From Paracoccaceae bacterium (GTDB lineage Bacteria > Pseudomonadota > Alphaproteobacteria > Rhodobacterales > Rhodobacteraceae), in NCBI GenBank assembly GCA_003250135.1, contig QKHF01000066.1:1-18711 (forward strand): a stretch of DNA of 18,711 nucleotides, read 5' to 3'. This document shows, piece by piece, positions 5,460 through 13,029 of this stretch. Under the pieces are notes generated by a model. It saw only the letters and a program-made list of their open reading frames with translations, did not search any database and was not told where the DNA came from. Made by a program: the position numbers and the translations under genes. How positions within the stretch are numbered: position 1 is the first letter of the stretch; every line of letters starts with the position of its first letter.

Positions 5460-6590
5460 ATGACCTCGCGGTTCAGTTTCACCCTCAGCGCCACCGACGG
5501 CGCCGCGCGCACCGGCGTGATCTCCACACCGCGAGGAGAGATCAGAACGCCCGCTTTCATGCCGGTCGGCACGGCGGCGACGGTGAAGGCGATGCTGCCG
5601 GAGAACGTGCGTGAGACCGGCGCCGACATCATCCTCGGCAATACCTATCACCTGATGCTGCGGCCGGGGGCGGAGCGGGTGGCCAGGCTCGGCGGTCTGC
5701 ACAAGTTCATGAACTGGAATCGGCCGATCCTGACCGACTCGGGCGGCTATCAGGTGATGAGCCTCGCTCAGCTTCGCAAGCTGACCGAAGACGGCGTGCG
5801 CTTCAAAAGCCATGTCGACGGGTCGGAGCACATGCTGACGCCGGAACGCTCGATGGAGATTCAGCGCCTGCTCGACTCCGACATCGTGATGGCCTTTGAC
5901 GAGTGCACGCCGCATCCGGCGGAGGAAGGAGTGGCAGCGGACTCCATGCGCCTCTCGATGCGCTGGGCGCGTCGGTCGAGGGACGCGTTCGGGGACCGGC
6001 CTGGCTACGCGCTGTTCGGCATCCAGCAGGGTAATCTTTACAAGGACTTGCGCGAGGAATCGTCCACGGCGTTGAAGGAACTCGGGTTCGACGGCTACGC
6101 GCTCGGCGGGCTCGCGGTGGGCGGGGGGCAGGAGGGGATGTTCGGCGTGCTCGACTACGCGCCCGCGATGCTTCCCGCGGACAAGCCGCGCTATCTGATG
6201 GGCGTCGGCAAGCCGGACGACATCGTGGGTGCGGTCCAACGCGGCGTCGACATGTTTGATTGCGTGCTGCCGACCCGCTCAGGGCGAACCGCGCAGGCCT
6301 TCACCCGGCGGGGCGTTTTGAACATGAAGAACGCCCGCCATCAGGAGGATCCGCGGTCGCTGGACCCGGATTGCGCCTGCCCGACCTGCCGAAAGTACAG
6401 CCGCGCCTATCTGCACCACGTGTTCCGGGCGCAGGAGATGATCGCCGCCACGCTACTGACCTGGCACAACCTGCATTACTATCAGGAGCTTATGCAGGGC
6501 TTGCGCGACGCGATCTCGGCGCGCGCGCTGGATGCCTTCGTCGACGGGTTCCACGCCCAGCGGGCGGAAGGCGACCTACCGCCTCTCTGA
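5460..6590 (+). CDS. tgt: queuine/preQ1 tRNA-guanine transglycosylase
   Basis: Tgt exchanges guanine 34 of tRNAs with GUN anticodons for preQ1, the first committed tRNA step of queuosine synthesis. The protein is 376 residues, normal for bacterial Tgt. It has Asp93 in LTDSGGYQVM, Asp147 in AFDECTPHP, substrate loop LGGLAVGG (about 215-222), and the nucleophile Asp267 in MFDCVLPTRSGR. The zinc site is Cys305, Cys307, Cys310 (CACPTC) with His336, matching the spacing of the family. ATG 5460 has GGAG 6 bases upstream. It diverges from sufT, and NDUFA12 follows 83 bp downstream on the same strand. No queA or other queuosine gene is seen in the window. Confidence 0.98.
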   Translation: MTSRFSFTLSATDGAARTGVISTPRGEIRTPAFMPVGTAATVKAMLPENVRETGADIILGNTYHLMLRPGAERVARLGGLHKFMNWNRPILTDSGGYQVMSLAQLRKLTEDGVRFKSHVDGSEHMLTPERSMEIQRLLDSDIVMAFDECTPHPAEEGVAADSMRLSMRWARRSRDAFGDRPGYALFGIQQGNLYKDLREESSTALKELGFDGYALGGLAVGGGQEGMFGVLDYAPAMLPADKPRYLMGVGKPDDIVGAVQRGVDMFDCVLPTRSGRTAQAFTRRGVLNMKNARHQEDPRSLDPDCACPTCRKYSRAYLHHVFRAQEMIAATLLTWHNLHYYQELMQGLRDAISARALDAFVDGFHAQRAEGDLPPL

Positions 6591-6673
6591 CGCCCGAAGC
6601 GGCCGCGAGGGCTGGACTGTATCCACGCCCAAGCCCTATAGTCCGCCCGCAAGTTCAATGGATGGGCGGTCTC

Positions 6674-7051
6674 ATGCTCAAGCAAATCTTCACGTGGTGG
6701 AACGGCGAAACCATCGGCACGCGCCTCTACACGTCCCGCAAGGGCAAGAAAGTGGGCGAGGACGAGCATGGCAATACGTTCTACCAGACCGCCGACGGCG
6801 CCCGCCGCTGGGTGATCTACAACGGCGAGGCCGAGGCGTCCCGCGTCTCGCCCGACTGGCACGGCTGGCTGCATCACACTTATGACGCGCCGCCGACCGA
6901 CGCTCCCTTGCCCCGCAAGTCGTGGGAGAAGGACCATATTCCGAATCTGACCGGCACGTCCGGCGCCTATCATCCCCCCGGCAGCGTGATGACGCCCGAG
7001 TCGCGCCCGCGGGTTGTCGGCGATTACGACGCCTGGTCTCCTGATAACTGA
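6674..7051 (+). CDS. NDUFA12-like NADH:ubiquinone oxidoreductase accessory subunit (17.2 kDa family)
   Basis: The 125-residue protein matches the NDUFA12 family, an accessory subunit of complex I shared by mitochondria and alphaproteobacteria, which sits on the matrix (cytoplasmic) arm. Key features are FTWWNGETIGTRLYTSRKG, VGEDEHGNTFYQ, RRWVIYNGEAEASRVSPDWHGWLHHT and the C-terminal PNLTGTSGAYHPPGS. Start choice is uncertain: ATG 6674 (MLKQIF) fits many homologues, but ATG 6662, four codons earlier, is equally open. Neither has a strong ribosome site. It lies apart from nuo genes and is followed 8 bp later by mlaD, so the two are probably co-transcribed. Confidence 0.93.
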   Translation: MLKQIFTWWNGETIGTRLYTSRKGKKVGEDEHGNTFYQTADGARRWVIYNGEAEASRVSPDWHGWLHHTYDAPPTDAPLPRKSWEKDHIPNLTGTSGAYHPPGSVMTPESRPRVVGDYDAWSPDN

Positions 7052-7059
7052 GTTCGTAC

Positions 7060-7515
7060 ATGTCAGCCGCTACTGAAAACGTCGCTGAGACCCTGGTCGG
7101 CGCCCTCGTTCTGGCGACCGCCATCGGCTTTGTCGTCTACACCGCGCAAGGCACCGATGTCGCCGTCGGCAGCGGCGAATACGCCGTTTCCGCCAACTTC
7201 CGCAAGGCCGACGGCCTGACCATCGGAGGCGACGTGCGCATCTCCGGCGTCAAGGTCGGCACCGTGACCTCGCTGACTCTCGACACGAAGACCTATAACG
7301 CGAAGGTCGGGTTCTCCATTCGCAACGACGTGGAGATCCCGACGGATTCCTCGGCGAGGATCGCGTCTGAAGGACTGCTGGGCGGCTCTTACGTCTCCAT
7401 CGAGCCCGGCGCGGACGATCTGATGCTGGCGGACGGGGGCACGCTGACCTATACGCAGGGCTCCATCGACATTCTCGACCTGGTCGGCAAGGCGATCTCG
7501 GGCGGCGGCGGATGA
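7060..7515 (+). CDS. mlaD: MlaD-type MCE domain protein, phospholipid transport
   Basis: MlaD is the inner-membrane-anchored periplasmic MCE subunit of the Mla ABC system, which moves phospholipids between outer and inner membrane. The 151-residue protein has one N-terminal membrane helix (about 9-29). A single MCE domain follows (about 38-116) with DGLTIGGDVRISGVKVGTV and ASEGLLGGSYVSIEPGA. A short tail (SIDILDLVGKAI) resembles the pore-forming helix region. It begins 8 bp after the NDUFA12 stop with only a weak ribosome site, suggesting coupling. The other mla genes (E, F) are absent here; a detached mlaD next to DUF2155 and aat is an arrangement I recall from alphaproteobacteria. Confidence 0.93.
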   Translation: MSAATENVAETLVGALVLATAIGFVVYTAQGTDVAVGSGEYAVSANFRKADGLTIGGDVRISGVKVGTVTSLTLDTKTYNAKVGFSIRNDVEIPTDSSARIASEGLLGGSYVSIEPGADDLMLADGGTLTYTQGSIDILDLVGKAISGGGG

Positions 7516-7548
7516 AGCGTCGCCTTCGGCGGGCCATGGAGTTTGCGC

Positions 7549-7983
7549 ATGAGTTTCAATCGCTTTGCCCGCCTGTTGGCCGCGCTCAGCTTCACCTTGG
7601 CGCCGTTGGCCGCAACCGCGCAGCAAGCGGGCGGGGACGCCCCGGTCAGCACAGAAACGCCCGCTGCTGAGGCGGACGAGACGCAAAGCCTTCAGTCCTC
7701 CGATACAGCGTTGCTGCGCGGGCTCGACAAGCTGACCGGCGCGACGGTCGAGTTCGAGGCGCCGGTCGGAGACGACTCGGCGTTTGAGCGTCTGCGCATC
7801 AAACTGGATGCGTGCCAGATTCGTGGGGCGGAACACGCCGCGTTCCTGCAGATCTTCGACAGCGCCCGGCCCGAGGGGCTGGATATGGTGTTTTCAGGCT
7901 GGATGTTCGCGTCGAGCCCGGCGCTGTCGGCGCTCGATCACCCGCGCTATGACGTCTGGCTGCAGAGCTGCAAGACTTCCTGA
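7549..7983 (+). CDS. DUF2155 exported protein
   Basis: This 144-residue protein has a signal peptide (residues 1 to about 24, ending LAATA, with cleavage expected before QQ). A low-complexity Ala/Thr/Glu linker leads into the DUF2155 domain: LDKLTGATVEFEAP at about 59-72, FERLRIKLDACQI, FLQIFDS, and FSGWMFASSPALSALDHPRYDVWLQSC. Cys89 and Cys141 could form a disulfide in the periplasm. The function of DUF2155 is not known. ATG 7549 has GGAG 7 bases upstream; an earlier TTG is less likely. It follows mlaD by 33 bp and may belong to the same envelope-related transcript. Its last 37 bp overlap the 3' end of the convergent aat gene. Confidence 0.9.
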   Translation: MSFNRFARLLAALSFTLAPLAATAQQAGGDAPVSTETPAAEADETQSLQSSDTALLRGLDKLTGATVEFEAPVGDDSAFERLRIKLDACQIRGAEHAAFLQIFDSARPEGLDMVFSGWMFASSPALSALDHPRYDVWLQSCKTS

Positions 7984-8603
7984 GGCGACGCGTCGTCCGG
8001 CAACGCGTGAAAATCGCCAATCCGATCCAGCGCGGTGGCGAGCTGCCGGTGGTAGGCCTTACGCGAAATCTCCGTCGCGCCAAGCCGGGCCAGATGCTCC
8101 GTCACGAACTGGGTGTCGAGCAGCGTGAAGCCGCCGAAATTCAGACGCGCGACCAGATGGACCAGCGCCACTTTCGAGGCGTCCGCGATCGTGCTGAACA
8201 TGCTTTCGCCGAAGAACGCCGAGCCGAGCCGGACGCCATAGAGTCCGCCGACCAGCGCACCGTCTTTCCAAACCTCCACCGAATGGGCGAAGCCGAGTTC
8301 ATGCAGTTCCGTGAACAGCTTGCGGATCTCGGCGTTGATCCAGGTCGATTCGCGCCCGGCGCAGCCTTCCACCACTCCGGCGAAATCCTGATCGTGCGTG
8401 ACGCGGAACTCGCCCTTCAGCACGCGCTTCTTTAGCGAGCGGGGGATGTGCAAGGCGTTCAACGGCAGTACGCCGCGCGTTTTCGGATCGACCCAGAAAA
8501 CGCTTTTCGCCTCCGCGCTGTCGGCCATGGGAAAGACGCCAGCGGCGTAGGCCCGCAGGATCAGATGCGGCGTGAGTTCAAAATCGTCCTGGCGGCGAGA
8601 CAT
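7947..8603 (-). CDS. aat: leucyl/phenylalanyl-tRNA-protein transferase
   Basis: Aat attaches Leu or Phe from aminoacyl-tRNA to proteins with N-terminal Arg or Lys, making them ClpS/ClpAP N-degron substrates. The 218-residue sequence has the family signatures: ILRAYAAGVFPMAD near the N-terminus, FWVDPKTRGVLPL, FRVTHDQDFAGV, TWINAEIRKLFTELHELGFAHSVEVW, and GGLYGVRLGSAFFGESMF. It ends LQLCSQTS, like alphaproteobacterial members. ATG 8603 is preceded by only a weak AGAAG, and by a two-tier hairpin. It is downstream of accC (105 bp gap) on the same strand. Its 3' end overlaps the DUF2155 gene in antiparallel orientation. Confidence 0.97.
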   Translation of the reverse strand: MSRRQDDFELTPHLILRAYAAGVFPMADSAEAKSVFWVDPKTRGVLPLNALHIPRSLKKRVLKGEFRVTHDQDFAGVVEGCAGRESTWINAEIRKLFTELHELGFAHSVEVWKDGALVGGLYGVRLGSAFFGESMFSTIADASKVALVHLVARLNFGGFTLLDTQFVTEHLARLGATEISRKAYHRQLATALDRIGDFHALPDDASPQEVLQLCSQTS

Positions 8604-8616
8604 CTTCTAAATTCGC

Positions 8617-8663
8617 GCTCTACCTCTCGAAGGCGGAAACCACCCTCCATGAAAAGGTAGAGC
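8617..8663 (-). promoter_or_regulatory. two-tier stem-loop in the aat leader
   Basis: A perfect 9-bp outer stem (GCTCTACCT at 8617-8625 with AGGTAGAGC at 8655-8663) encloses 29 bases. In the minus-strand RNA those bases contain an inner stem GAGGGTGG / CCGCCTTC with two G.U pairs and a TTT loop. The structure ends 13 bases before the aat start codon and lies between accC and aat. No T-run follows, so it is unlikely to be a plain terminator. It could control translation of aat, act as a processing site, or be a small palindromic repeat. Confidence 0.5.
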
Positions 8664-8708
8664 AAGCAAGCCGCGGCGCCAATGGTGGGATTGCCGGCCC
8701 GGCCCGGT

Positions 8709-10049
8709 TCAGTTGCGAGCCAGCCAGCGCTCCAGCCAGTGAATGTGATAGTCCCCGTTCAGGACGTCAGGGTCCTTCAGAAGCTTGTTGAAGAGCGGCG
8801 CGGTGTTGTCCACGCCATCGACTACAAGCTCGCTCAGCGCGCGTTCCAGCCGCCGAATGCATTTGCGACGGTTCTCGGCGTGCACGATCAGCTTTCCGAT
8901 CAGGCTGTCGTAATGCGGCGGGATCGAATAGCCCTGATAGATTGCGCTATCCATGCGCACGCCCAGACCGCCCGGCGCGTGATAGCCGGTCACCTTGCCC
9001 GGCGACGGGATGAAGGTCTTCGCGTTCTCGGCGTTGATGCGGCACTCGATTGCGTGGCCGCGCGGGATCATGTCTTCCTGCTTCAGGTCCAGCTTCTTGC
9101 CGGACGCGACCTTGATCTGCTCCAGCACAAGATCCACGCCGTAGACAGCCTCAGTCACCGGATGCTCCACCTGCAAGCGGGTGTTCATCTCGATGAAGAA
9201 GAACTCGCCGTTCTCATAGAGGAACTCGATGGTGCCGACGCCGCGATACTTCAGATCGCGCATCGCCTGCGCGCAGATCTCGCCGATTTCCGACCGGGTC
9301 TTCTGGTCGATGACGGGCGAGGGGGCCTCCTCCAGCACCTTCTGATGCCGGCGCTGCAGCGAGCAGTCGCGTTCTCCCAGATGCACGGCGTTGCCCTGAC
9401 CGTCGGCCAGGATCTGCACCTCGATATGGCGAGGCAGCGAGAGGTATTTCTCTATGTAGACGGCGTCGTCGCCGAAGGCCGCCTTGGATTCCGAGCGCGC
9501 CGTGCGGAAGGCGGTCTCCATCTCCTCATCCGAGGAGGCGACCTTCATGCCGCGTCCGCCGCCGCCGGCCGCCGCCTTGACGATGACGGGATAGCCGATC
9601 TCTTCGCCGATCCGCTTGGCCTCCTCGACCGACTCGACCGCGCCGTCCGAGCCGGGGACGCAGGGCACGCCGAGGCGGATCATCGATTCCTTGGCGGCGA
9701 TCTTGTCGCCCATGATTCGAATGTGATCCGCAGTCGGGCCGATGAAGGCGATCTTATGCTCTTCGACGATCTGCGCGAAATTCGCGTTCTCGGACAGGAA
9801 TCCATAGCCCGGATGCACGGCTTCGGCGCCGGTCAACTCGCAGGCGGTTATGATCGCGGGAACGTTCAGATAGCTTTGCGTCGCGGGCGGCGGGCCAATG
9901 CAGACGCTCTCATTCGCCAGGCGCACATGCATCGCGTCCGCGTCGGCCGTGGAGTGCACGGCCACCGTCTTGATGCCCAGCTCCCGGCAGGCGCGATGAA
10001 TGCGAAGCGCGATCTCGCCGCGGTTAGCGATCAGGACTTTGTTGAACAT
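8709..10049 (-). CDS. accC: acetyl-CoA carboxylase, biotin carboxylase subunit
   Basis: AccC carboxylates the biotin carried by AccB using ATP and bicarbonate, the first half-reaction of malonyl-CoA formation for fatty-acid synthesis. The 446-residue protein has the usual length and order. The N-terminal domain has KVLIANRGEIALR and AVHPGYGFLSEN. The ATP-grasp domain has the glycine-rich loop AAAGGGGRGMKV at about 159-170. The catalytic region is EMNTRLQVEHPVTE (about 287-300), and the C-terminal domain is GHAIECRINAEN. ATG 10049 lies 21 bp after the accB stop. The accB-accC pair is the standard bacterial arrangement and is probably one transcript. An opposite-strand open frame over it is a composition shadow. 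Confidence 0.98.
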   Translation of the reverse strand: MFNKVLIANRGEIALRIHRACRELGIKTVAVHSTADADAMHVRLANESVCIGPPPATQSYLNVPAIITACELTGAEAVHPGYGFLSENANFAQIVEEHKIAFIGPTADHIRIMGDKIAAKESMIRLGVPCVPGSDGAVESVEEAKRIGEEIGYPVIVKAAAGGGGRGMKVASSDEEMETAFRTARSESKAAFGDDAVYIEKYLSLPRHIEVQILADGQGNAVHLGERDCSLQRRHQKVLEEAPSPVIDQKTRSEIGEICAQAMRDLKYRGVGTIEFLYENGEFFFIEMNTRLQVEHPVTEAVYGVDLVLEQIKVASGKKLDLKQEDMIPRGHAIECRINAENAKTFIPSPGKVTGYHAPGGLGVRMDSAIYQGYSIPPHYDSLIGKLIVHAENRRKCIRRLERALSELVVDGVDNTAPLFNKLLKDPDVLNGDYHIHWLERWLARN

Positions 10050-10070
10050 CGGTTCGACCCCGTCCCGCGC

Positions 10071-10577
10071 TTATTCGATGATCATCAGAGGCGTGCCGAA
10101 CTCGACCGGCTGCTGATTGTCGACGAGAATTTGCTTGATCGTCCCGCTCTTGGGCGAGGGGATCTGGTTCATGGTCTTCATCGCCTCGACGATCAGAAGG
10201 GTCTGACCTTCCTTCACCGAGTCGCCGACGTTGACGAAATTGTCCGCGCCCGGCTCAGGCGACAGATAAGCTGTTCCGACCATCGGCGAGGTCACAGCGC
10301 CGGGATGATGCGCGGGATCGGCTGCGGCCGGAGCGGCCTCAGCCGCCGCAACGGGCGCAGCCAAGGCTGGCGCGGCCGCCATCGGCGCCTGCATCGCCAT
10401 GACAGGCGCCGGCGCCGCAGCGGCGGCCTGCGCCGCATAGTAGCGCGTCACCCGAACCTTGAGCTCGTCATCTTCGCCGAACTCGCGCTCGACTTCGATC
10501 TCCGCCAGCTCCTGCTCTTTGACCAGTGCCGCCAGCGCAGTGATGAACGCGACGTCATTGTCGAAGGATTTGCCCAT
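10071..10577 (-). CDS. accB: acetyl-CoA carboxylase, biotin carboxyl carrier protein
   Basis: AccB carries biotin between the biotin carboxylase and carboxyltransferase parts of acetyl-CoA carboxylase. The protein is 168 residues. It has an N-terminal helical region (about 1-45), a flexible Ala/Pro-rich linker (about 48-92), and the biotinyl domain (about 95-168). The biotin acceptor is Lys134 in EAMKTM, and the protruding thumb segment (SPEPGADNFVNVGD) characteristic of AccB is present. ATG 10577 is preceded by purine-rich sequence (AAGGGACTGGGG). It is 118 bp downstream of the DsbA-like gene on the same strand, with a possible promoter in the gap, and 21 bp ahead of accC. Confidence 0.98.
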   Translation of the reverse strand: MGKSFDNDVAFITALAALVKEQELAEIEVEREFGEDDELKVRVTRYYAAQAAAAAPAPVMAMQAPMAAAPALAAPVAAAEAAPAAADPAHHPGAVTSPMVGTAYLSPEPGADNFVNVGDSVKEGQTLLIVEAMKTMNQIPSPKSGTIKQILVDNQQPVEFGTPLMIIE

Positions 10578-10641
10578 TACCCCAGTCCCTTCGCGATTGT
10601 TAGTGATGTGACGGAACAGCCGCCAGATCGCGTGAACTGGG

Positions 10642-10668
10642 GTTATACTGCGCTAGAGGGGCTGTGAG
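10642..10668 (-). promoter_or_regulatory. candidate accB promoter
   Basis: On the minus strand CTCACA (10668-10663) is followed after 15 bp by TATAAC (10647-10642), about 65 bp before the accB ATG. The -10 fits well; the -35 matches 4 of 6 and the spacing is short. Partly overlapping it, 10658-10663 and 10678-10683 form a 6-bp stem (GGGGCT/AGCCCC), a weak candidate terminator for the upstream gene. Confidence 0.3.
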
Positions 10669-10695
10669 AAGCCATAGAGCCCCAGACGCCGAGGG

Positions 10696-11481
10696 TCAGT
10701 TCGCCGCAATCGCTCTTTGCTGGGCCACAATCTGGGCCATTGTCGACGCTTCGACATAGCCGGGAACGATCTGCTCTCCGATAATGAAGGAGGGCGTTCC
10801 GGAGATGCCCAGCTGCTCCGCAAGAGCGTAGGTGCGATCGATCCGCGCCTGCAGTTCAGGGTCCTCCATCGCCTCGTCGAGATCGTCCGCATCCAGCCCG
10901 ACGCGGGCGGCTGTTCGGAGGATCATCTCCTTGCTCATCGCGCCGCCCTGAGTCATCAGCGCGTCATTGAACGCGAAGTAATGCTCGCCATCATCCTGCT
11001 CCAGCGCCGCCAGCGCGGCCTTGGCCGCCAGAACGGAGTCCGGACCCAGGATCGGGAATTCCTTTATCACGTAGCGGATGTTCGGGTCGTCTTTCAGTAA
11101 CTGCCGAACTTGGGGATGCGCGCGCTTGCAGTAGCCGCAGCGATAGTCGGAAAACTCGACCATGGTGATGTCGCCATCAGGGTTTCCGCCGACGAACGAA
11201 TATCCGTCGTTCCGAATTTCGTCTCCCAGGCGCTCCATGACCTGACGACGTCGGTCCTCATCCTCCAGGCGACGACGCTCCTCCAGCACTCGCATCGCCT
11301 CGATGATGACTTCGGGGTGGTCGAGAATATAACGGCGAACCTCGGCGCCGATCGCCTCGGATTGCTCCGCCGTGAACACGTCCTGGGCGGTGGCTGTCGG
11401 CGGGGATGCGACGCCGAGCAGCGCGACGCCCGCAAGGACGACACATAGCAATTTCAGACGCGCGATACGCAACACTGACAT
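10696..11481 (-). CDS. periplasmic DsbA-family thiol oxidoreductase (ScsC-like)
   Basis: This 261-residue exported thioredoxin-fold protein has a signal peptide (residues 1 to about 32, ending TATA-QD). A charged helical segment at about 40-95 (EVRRYILDHPEVIIEAMRVL) resembles the N-terminal oligomerisation stalk of ScsC-like proteins. The catalytic domain follows, with the CGYC active site (Cys115, Cys118) in DYRCGYCKRAHP, an inserted helical domain, and cis-proline Pro230 in GISGTPSF. It probably oxidises or isomerises disulfides in the periplasm; the stalk favours ScsC/DsbC-like shuffling over simple DsbA oxidation, which is inference. ATG 11481 has AGGAG 8 bases upstream, and the 15 upstream codons are rejected. 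It is 41 bp downstream of the M48 protease gene. Confidence 0.92.
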   Translation of the reverse strand: MSVLRIARLKLLCVVLAGVALLGVASPPTATAQDVFTAEQSEAIGAEVRRYILDHPEVIIEAMRVLEERRRLEDEDRRRQVMERLGDEIRNDGYSFVGGNPDGDITMVEFSDYRCGYCKRAHPQVRQLLKDDPNIRYVIKEFPILGPDSVLAAKAALAALEQDDGEHYFAFNDALMTQGGAMSKEMILRTAARVGLDADDLDEAMEDPELQARIDRTYALAEQLGISGTPSFIIGEQIVPGYVEASTMAQIVAQQRAIAAN

Positions 11482-11522
11482 GGTTCTTCTCCTAAACAGA
11501 AAGCTCGCCCACGGCGCGCCCG

Positions 11523-12899
11523 TCATTTGTCCTTCTTCGCGGCCTCGCTGACCCGCAGAATGTCCTGCGCCCGCAACCAGGCCGGGCCGCCTTCAAGCAG
11601 GGACGGCAAGGCCCGGCGCGCGAAGCGTTCCGCTTCCTCCATGGACCCACTTAGCGCGTAACGCTCGGCCGTCACAAGCGAGGCCATCGCCGGTTGCCCG
11701 TCTGCCGCGTAGGCCTGCGCCAGCGTCTGCCGAACCCCCGTATCGGCGGGGTCGCCGGCGGCGGCGCGCTCCAGCACGCGCAGGGCTTCCTTCTCCTTCC
11801 CGGGCTCGCCGGTCGCCAGAAGCGCCTTGCCGTAACCCGCGGCGATCAGAGTCTCATTCGGCGCGAGGTTAAGCGCGGCGCCGTACTTGACGGCGGCGTC
11901 CTGCGCCCGGCCGACCTCCAGCATGAATTGCCCCGCCAGTTCGAGATAAAAGGGATCATCCGGGCGAAGCGCCAGCAGGCGGTCGACCTCGGCCATGGAC
12001 TTGGCGCGATCCGGCAGGCGGTGATAGGCGACCGCACGTTTCAGCGTCGCGATTTCGCCGTCCTGGTCATCGACGCGCTGAAGGACGAGGGAGGGTGGAT
12101 CGATGAACGCCTCCAGCTTGGCGCGCATCCTGTCGTGCCAGTAACGCAGATCGTCCGACACCTGTTCGCCTTTCGCCGGGCTTTGGGCGACCCGGTCGGC
12201 GACGAAACTGTACCTTTCCGAGCTGAGCGGGTGAGTGCGCAAATAGGGGTCCTGGCTTTGCGTCGAGAAGAACTCCTGACCCCGGACGATGTTCAAGACC
12301 TCCAGCATGCCCGATGGATCAACGCCGGCCTTCTCCATGAAGGTGAGCGCAGCCTGATCCGCCGAGGCCTCCTCGCCTCGGGAATAGGCCAAGAGAGCCC
12401 GCGTCGCCGTCGACTGCCCCAGCGAGTACGCGCCCACCGCAGCTCCGCCCGACCCCGCCACCGCAGCGGCCGAGGCCGCCAGGATCGACGCGATCATCGC
12501 CGGACCGGCGAGGTTTTCCGAGACGATCTTGCGGCGCGCCAGATGATTGCCGGTGATATGTCCGGTTTCGTGCGCGATGACAGAGATCAGCCCCTCGGGC
12601 GTCTTCACCTGATCGAGGAGACCGGTGAACAGAAAGATATTCGCGCCGCCCGCCACGAAGGCGTTAAAGGACGGATCCTGCACGATGTAGAGCGTCACCG
12701 CGTTTTCGCCCAAACCGGCGCTCTTGAAGATTTCCGCAGTGAGCAGCTTCAGGGTGCGTTCGATTTCAGCGTCGCGAATGAAGGTGAGCGCCGAGGAGGG
12801 AAGCGCCGCCATCGACAGCGCCGCCGAAAGCGCGATGACCGCGACGCTCCTTCGCGCCAGGCTTCGCACCGCTTGGGCCGCTTTGATGGCGAATCTCAT
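11523..12899 (-). CDS. exported M48-family metalloprotease with TPR-like C-terminus (BepA/YfgC-like)
   Basis: The protein is 458 residues with a signal sequence (about 1-37, hydrophobic core VAVIALSAALSMAAL). The M48 catalytic domain follows, with HEXXH at 110-114 (AHETGHITGNH). The third zinc ligand is probably Glu177 in RGEEASADQAAL. Downstream are RTHPLSSERY and a C-terminal half of TPR-like helices (about 285-445, e.g. DPFYLELAGQFMLEVGR). This architecture matches E. coli BepA, a periplasmic protease-chaperone that aids LptD and other outer-membrane proteins. ATG 12899 has GGAGG about 9 bases upstream; a GTG 16 codons earlier has none. It is the first gene of an operon with the DsbA-like gene and is divergent from the aminotransferase. 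Confidence 0.93.
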   Translation of the reverse strand: MRFAIKAAQAVRSLARRSVAVIALSAALSMAALPSSALTFIRDAEIERTLKLLTAEIFKSAGLGENAVTLYIVQDPSFNAFVAGGANIFLFTGLLDQVKTPEGLISVIAHETGHITGNHLARRKIVSENLAGPAMIASILAASAAAVAGSGGAAVGAYSLGQSTATRALLAYSRGEEASADQAALTFMEKAGVDPSGMLEVLNIVRGQEFFSTQSQDPYLRTHPLSSERYSFVADRVAQSPAKGEQVSDDLRYWHDRMRAKLEAFIDPPSLVLQRVDDQDGEIATLKRAVAYHRLPDRAKSMAEVDRLLALRPDDPFYLELAGQFMLEVGRAQDAAVKYGAALNLAPNETLIAAGYGKALLATGEPGKEKEALRVLERAAAGDPADTGVRQTLAQAYAADGQPAMASLVTAERYALSGSMEEAERFARRALPSLLEGGPAWLRAQDILRVSEAAKKDK

Positions 12900-12956
12900 T
12901 CGCTCTGTTCCTCCGTTCCGCCGCGCGGCGGCCTTGTTGTTTTTCACGCCGCAGGC

Positions 12957-12985
12957 TTGACCCAGTGCGGCGCGCCCGCTCTATG
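12957..12985 (+). promoter_or_regulatory. candidate aminotransferase promoter
   Basis: TTGACC (12957-12962) is followed after 17 bp by TCTATG (12980-12985), 45 bp before the ATG at 13030. The -35 is good and the -10 is poor. A second possible -10 (TATAAG, 13013-13018) lies too close to the start for a normal leader. Confidence 0.3.
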
Positions 12986-13029
12986 CGGCGGCGCGGACCG
13001 GTGTCCGTCCTGTATAAGGGTCGCTGGAT

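Noticed and set aside
5400..6239. 279-codon minus-strand open frame over tgt
   Set aside because: Opposite to tgt with all catalytic and zinc residues; no ribosome site or recognisable domain.
7063..7836. 257-codon minus-strand open frame over mlaD and DUF2155
   Set aside because: Antisense of two supported genes, with no recognisable features.
8682..10667. 661-codon plus-strand open frame across accC and accB
   Set aside because: It is exactly opposite two well-identified genes. Its composition reflects the complement of their codons, and no protein family is recognisable.
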